This document shows positions 57,701 to 64,000 of a stretch of 64,000 nucleotides of DNA, one piece after another (within the stretch, counting starts at the first letter, position 1; each line of letters begins with the position of its first letter). The stretch comes from Leptoclinus maculatus (lineage: Eukaryota > Chordata > Actinopteri > Perciformes > Stichaeidae), in assembly GCA_032191485.1 (NCBI GenBank), contig JAVDOI010000005.1:8113979-8177978 (forward strand), given 5' to 3'. Below the pieces are notes generated by a model that had not been told where the DNA came from, searched no databases, and saw nothing but the letters and a program-made list of their open reading frames with translations. The position numbers and the translations under genes were made by a program.

Positions 57701-59041
57701 TAGTTGGTGAGGACTTAACTTTATTCATATTAATGCCAGTAGCTTGTTGCCTCAAGTTGAGGAAATCAATCACCTTGCAATCATTTCCAATGCTGTCGTG
57801 GTCACAGTGGCAATAGAAGTTGAGCTCACCGGTTACTCCGGTAACTATCGGTGTGATCGTAACAGAAAAGGGAGTTTAACATTCCATCCATGAGCATCTC
57901 TCTCTGCTGCATCCAAGACTAAACCATTATCACATACTTACTAAGCGAACTGATAAAAGATATATGTAATAATACATTTTTACAATTGCTGCTAGTTTGG
58001 TTGCGGCAAACAAAGGCAAAAATGTTGTCTTAAATGCCTTTCATATACGCAAGTCCCAGAAAGGACGTTACCGAACTTTACCCACTAACAAAGCAACTGG
58101 TTTGGATGTTATTCCAGCCAGATTTCAGAGGGATCATGGTAGTGGAGTTTGTAGTTTAAAGATCCTAGTTTTGAGATTGTGTCATGATAAATGAACTGAT
58201 GGCTGAACTCCATGACGCTGCTTCAGGGTCAGGGTCCTGGTATTGTGAATGCTGGCTTGCTGTCACACTGTCATGGCTCACTGGGAACCTTTAACACAAT
58301 GGAGACATTGTTAATGTTATTAGTGGACCTTGTGACTTTCCCACTATGACAAGTTATAAAGAACTGGAGTCAAGTGACATCGTCTTGCTTCTCCTGTGTG
58401 TTCTTTGGTTCAGGATTAGAGCGATGATCTATTAGCCTGTTCTGTGTGTTTTATAGAGATACCAGCAGCCGGAGCTCATATCTTACATTAACGGAGGTTG
58501 CAATGACTTGCATTATGATGAGTTCAAGCTCTATTCAGTAACAATTTGTATTAGTAAATTAAACATTATCTTGTAAAATATTTTTTTTCCAAAGAAATAA
58601 TAAAATAACGAAAATAAATCCAGTTGTTTGAAGGAGATTTTTTCACATAAATATGAAATAGATATTACAGATGGAATTATGAACTACTAATGACAAGATT
58701 TTTTTTTAAATCATTGTTTAAATTGTTATTCAGACTTTGTGTTTTTATTCAAATAACCACAATAGATGACATGACGTACAAGGATAACGTTTCGAATGTG
58801 TGAGCGTATACACCGACTTTGGTCAAAATCATTTTTCGAGATGGTTGCAAGATGGTGGTAAAAAAAATTGTCAATTATAGTTCTAACAAAGACATTCTAA
58901 ATAGTCAGTGCATCTCTAGTGTTTTACCTTAATGACTCTGTCCTGGCAGCGCTGGATGGTCTTACAGAGGTCTTCTGTACCCTGAGACTCCAGACACTGG
59001 TGAAGGATCTGCTCAAATGTATATACAGCATGGTCCATTTG
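54013..59041 (-). CDS. niban2: Niban apoptosis regulator 2 (FAM129B/MINERVA), 3' half of the gene
   Basis: Four exons in transcript order: 59041-58928, 55887-55780, 55541-55430 and 54779-54013, all GT/AG and in phase, encoding about 366 C-terminal residues. Conserved stretches are QMDHAVYTFEQILHQ, KYDYDSSTVRKRFFREALLQ, ELPRFQELIFEDFSRFILVG, EEVVLHLIIKDIMM and VKEAAIQRRHNLYRDS, then SDPSLHLLGDNPSIDW and KRRRMKQVVSMIQVED. These match Niban2 exon by exon, including the Pro/Ser-rich tail; family members localise to membrane and junctions through an N-terminal PH domain (not in this window) and affect survival and MAPK-linked migration. The tail here is unusually acidic (DEDEEEDV near the end). 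The 5' exons must lie beyond 64000. Niban1 is the alternative but the YDYDSSTVRKRFF block and tail favour Niban2. Confidence 0.88.
55255..55377 (+). mobile_element. LINE family A fragment in a niban2 intron
   Basis: TAAGGAGCTTATTGGACC, GGGTTACTTGTGGTTC and AACCAGAGCCTTCAGTTATC match 46622-46755 with differences. It is antisense to niban2. Confidence 0.75.
55430..55541 (-). CDS. niban2: niban2 exon (37 codons)
   Basis: Acceptor AAACAATAG; encodes ELPRFQELIFEDFSRFILVG then NIFEEVVLHLIIKDIMM. The donor is the slightly weak ATGG|GTCAGT, supported because its phase restores AVKEAA with the last exon. Confidence 0.92.
55780..55887 (-). CDS. niban2: niban2 exon (36 codons)
   Basis: Acceptor TTTGGTTCAG, donor TCG|GTGAGC, phase 0 on both sides. 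Encodes KYDYDSSTVRKRFFREALLQ then IFLPYMLKQLSPSCAS. Confidence 0.93.
56375..56660. mobile_element. MITE-like fish repeat
   Basis: GTAAGATTTGGCGCCATCTA, AGATATAAACGGCTCATTGT, TTTTCAGGTGATTATACAC and ATATTCCATCTCCACCAATA are blocks I recognise as an abundant short fish repeat; a tail piece also occurs near 35165-35205. No family name is certain. Confidence 0.5.
56792..56966. repeat. (ACCA/ACCAACA)n simple repeat
   Basis: Irregular mixture of AACC and AACAACC units, in a niban2 intron. Confidence 0.95.
57690..58195 (+). mobile_element. LINE relic, endonuclease and RT-linker fragments
   Basis: One plus frame reads HINASSLLPQVEEINHLA, then VELTGYSGNYRCDRNRKG, typical of an AP-type LINE endonuclease. 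Around 58085 it reads TNKATGLDVIPARFQRD, the segment just before the RT. The part between is deleted. It lies antisense in a niban2 intron. Confidence 0.6.
58928..59041 (-). CDS. niban2: niban2 exon (38 codons)
   Basis: Acceptor CTCTCCACAG follows a GA-rich tract (CT-rich on the sense strand, a long polypyrimidine tract); donor AAG|GTAAAA. Encodes QMDHAVYTFEQILHQCLESQ then GTEDLCKTIQRCQDRVIK. Confidence 0.9.
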
Positions 59042-59046
59042 CTGTG

Positions 59047-59049
<3 letters not shown>

Positions 59050-59080
<31 letters not shown>

Positions 59081-59105
59081 AAAAGAGAGAGAAAGAGAGA
59101 GAGAG
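59050..59105. repeat. (GA)n-rich tract
   Basis: GAGA run with AAAG interruptions directly upstream (sense strand) of a niban2 exon, acting as part of its polypyrimidine tract. Confidence 0.9.
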
Positions 59106-59454
59106 GCTGTTTTTGGTAACATTATAATTGGTGACATTGGTAACCACCGTGAATTCTCTGTTCTCTTAAGTTGCTGAACAATCCTTTAGAGGACTTCCCT
59201 TCCTACAGTTCTACTGTGCACAAGCTGAACCTTGTCCAATCCCTTCAGAAACTTTAAAAAAAGGGAGCTACAGTATAACTGTCCTTTGTTTATTAAAAGC
59301 GAAATGTCTGAAAGTAAATTAAATTACTTCTCACCACCGTGAATCAGCTTTAAGACTGAACACACGAACATACACGTTAAATCAGAACTGTGTATTGCCA
59401 AGGACGTTTGCACATACAAGGAATTTGACATGACGGGGGGTGCATTAAACATAT

Positions 59455-61050
59455 TTAAAATTTACAATAGAATATAAAAGAATATAAAATAAAGTGCACA
59501 ACAAACCGATAACAGGACTGTAAACAAGTGAAATGTAAAAAGTGTTGAATGTATTTAAATAAGAAACGGAGAGGGGATGTGCAGGGGAGTGACCGGTAGG
59601 AAATTGTCCTGGGGATGATGAGACCGACTGCGGACGGGAAGAAACTGTTCATGCGTCGTGAGGTCTTGGTCCTGATGGACCTCAGCCTCCTGCCAGATGG
59701 AAGGGGCACGAACAGTTTGTGTCCAGGGTGAGATCGGTCGGCTACAATCTTTCTTGCTCGCTTCAGGGACCTTGAGACGAACAAGTCCTGGAGGGACGGC
59801 AGATTGCAGCCAATCACCCTCTCAGCAGAGTGAATGATGCGCTGCAGCCTGCCCTTGTCCTTGGCAGTGGCTGCAGCGTACCAGACTGTGATGGAGGAGC
59901 AGAGGATGGACTCAAGGATGGCAGTGTAGAAGTGCACCATCATTGTCTTTGGCAGGTTGAATTTCTTCAGCTGCCTCAGGAAGTACATCCTCTGCTGAGC
60001 CTTCTTGGTGATGGAGCTGATGTTCAGCTCCCACTTGAGGTCCTGGGTTATGGTGGAGCCCAGGAAGAGGAAGGACTCCACAGCGTCCACGGGGGAGTCA
60101 CACAGGGTGATGGGGGCTGGTGGGGCTGCGTTCTTCCGGAAATCCACAACCATCTCCACTGTCTTTAGGGCGTTGAGCTCTAAGTTGTTCAGACCGCACC
60201 AGGTCACCAGATGGTCAATCTCCCACCTGTAGGTGGACTCATCCCCACCAGAGATGAGTCCAATGAGGGTGGTGTCATTCGCAAACTTCAGGAGCTTGAC
60301 GGACTGGTGACTGGAGGAGCAGTTGTTGTACAGGGAGAAGAGCAGAGGGGAAAGAACGCAGCCTTGGGGGGAACCGGTGCTGATGGTCCCGGAGGCTGAG
60401 ACGTGTTTTCACAGTTTCACATGCTGCTTCCTGTCAGACAGGAAGTCAATGATCCACTTGCAGGTGGAGTCAGGCACGTGCAGCTGGGAGAGCTGGTCAT
60501 GCAGCAAAGACGGGATGATGGTGTTAAAGGCAGAGCTGAAGTCCACAAACAGGATCCTGGCGTAGGTTTCTGGGGAGTCCAGATGCTGGACGATGAAGTG
60601 AAGGGCCAAGTTGACTGCTTAGTCTACAGACCGGTTTGCTCCGTAGGCAAACTGCAGGGGGTCCAGGAGTGGGTCGGTGAGGGTTTTTAGGTGGGACAGG
60701 ACAAGGCGTTCAAAAGACTTCATAACCACAGAGGTCAGGGCGACGGGCCTGTAGTCATTGAGTCCTGTGATCCTTGGTTTTTTGGGGGACGGTGATGATG
60801 GTGGAGGCCTTGAAGCAGGCTGGTACGTGGCATGTCTCCAGGGAGGTGTTGAAGATGTCTGTAAACACCGGAGACAGCTGATCAGCACAATGCTTCAGGG
60901 TGGAGGGGGAGACAGAGTCCGGGCCCGCTGCTTTGTGGCGGTTCTGTTTTTTAAAAAGCCTGTTGACGTCTCTCTCCAGAATAGAGAGAGTCGTCACTGG
61001 GGAGGGGGTGAGAGTCTGAAAAAATCGTATGACTGGAATTGGACTCAAAG
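59455..61050 (-). mobile_element. Rex1-like LINE reverse transcriptase
   Basis: Minus-strand frames in order: FKKQNRHKAAGPDSVSPSTL, LNDYRPVALTSVVMKSFERL, LQFAYGANRSVD, ILFVDFSSAFNTIIPSLLHD, a short deleted region where the YADD box should be, LNALKTVEMVVDFRKN, FLGSTITQDLKWELN, KAQQRMYFLRQLKKFNLPKT, SITVWYAAATAKDKGRLQRI and HKLFVPLPSGRRLRSIRTKT. A stop and frame change separate the blocks. It is inserted in the same orientation as niban2, in the intron upstream of the 58928-59041 exon. Confidence 0.88.
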
Positions 61051-61326
61051 AAGTTCAAACATCATTATACCACACACTGAGTAAGCATGTCTATGTTAGC
61101 ATCAGAGCAAGAGGCTGGAAAACATGTTCTTCTGAGTTCAAACAAGCACAACAAATGAATTCAAGTGACTGATTCTGAGAAAGCAGAAATACAGGACATA
61201 CTGTATGTATCATGTATTTTGTAGTCTGAGATACACTGAAACGTGACATCTTAGTATATTTTTGGTGGCTAACTTCAAGAGGGCATCTTAAACAATTTGT
61301 GAAATAGTTTTTTAGATTGTTTGGTA

Positions 61327-61420
61327 AATGGTTAATGGACTTGTACTTGTATAGCGCCTTTCAAGTCTTCCGATCACTCAAACACTTTTACACTACAAGC
61401 ATACATCCTTTTGATGACGA
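61327..61420 (-). mobile_element. SINE 3' fragment
   Basis: GGTTAATGGACTTGTACTTG, TATAGCGCCTTTCAAGTCTT and CCGATCACTCAAACAC mirror the tail of the SINE at 34849-35152. Confidence 0.6.
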
Positions 61421-62039
61421 CGACTGGTACATTATTCTTATTATTATTAGTCATATAACCTCTCTTTATATTTTGGAGGAGTGATCATTTTGTCCCTTCA
61501 TTATCTCACGGTACAAAGCTACATGCAAAAGTTCACACTTGACCTTTGAAAGCTACGTCTTTAATGTTGAAGTCCTTAACATCAAGGACTTGCTGCGTAA
61601 AGTGCTCAGAAAAATGGAGATGTAGTTTTTCATTGGATTATAAATGTTCAAATTCCCATTATTTGAAGGAGTTTGACTTTTCTTTACAGTGTAAGACTTA
61701 AGGAAAGGATTCACAGCTTGAGTATCTCTAGTTCTGAATGACCTTGAATCATAAAAACTTATTTCACCATGGGGGGTGTGTGTGTGTGTGGGGGGGGGGG
61801 GGGGGATTTGCATGGGCTGGGTATGTATGGTGTATACTATATTTAACATTGTGCTATGGTCTTCTATAGTTGTGTCTCAACTCTTATGTGTTAGGTGTAT
61901 TTTATCACCATTTTACACAATGTGTAACTGCATCTTCGAACATTTTATCAACATCATCATTATAATTGTATCTCATGCTGCTCTACTTGTCTGCATGTGT
62001 TATACTGCTTTCATGCTTTATATTGTTTAGCTGACTGTG

Positions 62040-62400
62040 AAAAATCACCTCATTGGGTTCAAAGGCACTCTCCAAAGTGAGAATGGCGTCCTGAGATAAA
62101 CGTAGTTCAACTTTTGGAACACAGCAAAACAGCTGTCATGTGACAAGGAACAACCAATCAGAGCCGGCAGACATCTTTCTTTTCTTCCATAAATGTCAGT
62201 TTACAGTAAATGTGGCTATGGAGGAGATCATTTTATTGCAGGGCTACCCAGAGCTTTACGATCTGTCCCACGGACAATGTTCTAATACACACATGGATAT
62301 GTTAGAGGTCATTGATTGGGTTAGCAGATTTTTGTTGCTTAGCAACATCAGGCACGACCTGCCTCCGTGCCCTTGAAAATTGGCACCTAGCATCCATCTG
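62040..62400 (+). mobile_element. Harbinger-like DNA transposon relic (MADF-type ORF start)
   Basis: GATAAACGTAGTTCAACTTT and GACAAGGAACAACCAATCAG resemble an abundant fish DNA element. It is followed by a frame MEEIILLQGYPELYDLSHG (from 62218), resembling the start of a MADF DNA-binding domain as found in the second protein of PIF/Harbinger elements. Only this fragment survives. Confidence 0.4.
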
Positions 62401-62806
62401 ACGCCTCACATTTCCCAGGCAGTAAAATATGCAGCATGTGTCCCAGGCTCAACACTGGCACATTTACAGAAATGTTGATTGATGTGCATTGCCTTCAAAA
62501 ATAAACAATATCGAATAAAGAAAATAAAAATATGTAATATCAATGATGTAATGACCTTTACTATAGATTGTGAATGCATCATAGGTTATATGGACAAATA
62601 ACAGGTAACTGCTTAATTTTTTGTATTTTGTAATTTCAAATATTGCGGAAGAGGACAAACCGATCAGTTTACCAAAGTCATCTTTGGTAAACGTTTACCA
62701 AAACTTTGTAAACTTACTCAAATCCAATACAGAAAAGAAGAAAAACAGTGAAGTTATACCCAGGCAATGGCCTCCAGCTCTGAAAAGTGAAGGCAATGCT
62801 TAAGTG

Positions 62807-63320
62807 CCTTAAAGCTGCATTCTCTCTAGTGTCCACCAGATGGCGACTCCTCTGGTTCTATAGAAGTCTATAGAAAATGACTCTACTTCTCTCTTGATTT
62901 ATTACCTCAGTAAACATTGTAAACATGAGTTTATGGTCTCAATCTCTAGTTTCAAGTCTTCTTCAATACAGCATGATGTTCATTTAGTAAGTTATGGTCC
63001 ATTTAGAGTCAAACAGACCATAAAGCAGGGGATGCTTTAGGGCGGGGCTACTGTGATTGACAGCTTTAATACAATGGCGTTGTCCAGTCTGGAAGTTGGA
63101 ACTTTTTTACAATGTGTTTTTACTTCATGGAAATTAATTGTAACACAATGCTTTGTTCAATTGTACTTAGCTCAGCCCTCTCTCATCGCTTCCCGTTAAA
63201 AAAAACAACAAGCTGACAACGATCAAAATGCCAAACTCCAAACTTAAAAACAGCAGTCCACAAACCAATGAAGGACGTCATGGTGCCTATGTCCATTTCT
63301 TATATAGAGTCTATGGTTAT
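62807..63320. mobile_element. MITE-like fish repeat
   Basis: AGATGGCGACTCCTCTGGTT, ATAGAAGTCTATAGAAAATG, AATACAGCATGATGTTCATT and GGGCGGGGCTACTGTGATTG are blocks of an abundant fish repeat. No coding capacity. Confidence 0.5.
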
Positions 63321-63654
63321 ATCCTGCTCTCTGGTAGCATCCATGATTCTTGTTCAAGATAATTGAATTGGTGTGTGTGTGAATGATTAGATTATTTAGC
63401 AGCCTCTGCACATGTTCCTTCCATGGGCATGGAATCATTTACAAAACAAATTAAAACATTCATATCCACAAATTCAATGGTATCATAAATAATGTAATGA
63501 TAGAAGCATGTGGTTGTTTTCCTACTGGTTGATTGTGATTGCTGTCTATGGTGTATTTTATTGAGTTGTGATTTTGTAGGGCTGCTACCTTGGACAGGTC
63601 TCATGTAAAATAAAGGTAAAATACAGCACAATAAAACATAATTAGCGTTTTGAA

Positions 63655-63745
63655 ATGTAGATGAATGTTGACGTGTCATGTAAAGCGCTCCAGGTGTCTG
63701 GTAGACTAGAAAGGTGCTATAATAATGCAAGTCCATTTACCATTC
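63655..63745 (+). mobile_element. SINE 3' fragment
   Basis: AAGCGCTCCAGGTGTCTGGT, AGAAAGGTGCTATAATAATG and AAGTCCATTTACCATT match the SINE tail. Confidence 0.55.
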
Positions 63746-64000
63746 TTCATCCTTTAGCTGTTGTGTTAGTTTTGGAAAGTTGATAAGACATGACCCTCCA
63801 AACTCTTTAGATACCAATTATCACTCATAATACCCCCCCATGCACACCGTTGGGGCAATCGTACAAACCAGACGCTTGAGCCTAGTTGCAGTTGGCAAGC
63901 TATGATTGGACAACCGCTCTTTAGGAGGGGGGAGGGGGGTTTAGCGGACCGTAGTTTTGCGCGCAGTGAGGGATTACTAGTGATATTTCAGGTGGCTTTA

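Noticed and set aside
59830..60690. Plus-strand frames rich in Gly/Val
   Set aside because: Antisense shadows of the Rex1-like reverse transcriptase.
62047..62092. Minus-strand exon-like block encoding DAILTLESAFEPNE as a further niban2 exon
   Set aside because: It has AG and GT at its edges but no resemblance to the Niban segment expected upstream, and it falls in an abundant fish repeat.

Overview
The window is vertebrate nuclear DNA, almost certainly from a teleost fish. Genes are split by introns with standard GT/AG junctions, there are long CA, TA and GTG minisatellite tracts, and fish-type interspersed repeats are abundant (L2/Rex-like LINEs, hAT relics, tRNA-derived SINEs, MITEs). There are no operons, CRISPR arrays or prokaryotic signals.

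Four protein-coding genes can be supported. (1) An occludin gene (ocln, + strand, about 0.6-10.4 kb) encodes a four-span MARVEL tight-junction protein; its coding exons from the first membrane segment to the stop codon were assembled with matching splice phases. (2) fut7 (+ strand, 15598-16641) is an intronless coding region for a Golgi alpha-1,3-fucosyltransferase. (3) npdc1 (- strand, 44950 to 23245) was assembled as nine exons, all in phase, giving about 303 residues: signal peptide, Cys-rich ectodomain, one membrane span and a conserved acidic cytoplasmic tail. (4) The last four coding exons of niban2/FAM129B (- strand, 59041 to 54013) are present; its 5' part lies beyond the right edge. 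FUT7 and NPDC1 are also adjacent in human 9q34, and NIBAN2 is on the same human chromosome arm, so 15-59 kb is a rearranged piece of a conserved block. Here fut7 and npdc1 converge, and ocln (human 5q13) lies next to them.

Layout: 0-10.8 kb ocln with a nested DNA transposon, minisatellites and SINEs in its introns; 12.35-14.06 kb a non-autonomous transposon-like unit containing a 31-bp minisatellite and a telomere-like heptamer array; 14.7-16.6 kb fut7; 17.7-20.4 kb a nest of LINEs; 23.2-45 kb npdc1, whose introns hold a large palindrome flanked by CA/TG arrays, a promoter-like block with a short ORF, hAT relics in both orientations and a decayed LINE; 45.7-47.9 kb a LINE with an internal 23-bp minisatellite; 49.5-53.1 kb a 3.6-kb 15-bp minisatellite; 54-59 kb niban2; 59.4-61.1 kb a Rex1-like LINE; 62-63.3 kb MITE-like repeats.

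The genes act separately: ocln in tight junctions, fut7 in sialyl-Lewis-x type glycan synthesis, npdc1 as a neural membrane protein, niban2 in survival and adhesion signalling. I found no convincing new multi-gene system. The most unusual items are structural: the palindrome in the last npdc1 intron, the higher-order minisatellite beside niban2, the minisatellite-bearing transposon unit, and an antisense TATA/CCAAT block inside npdc1.
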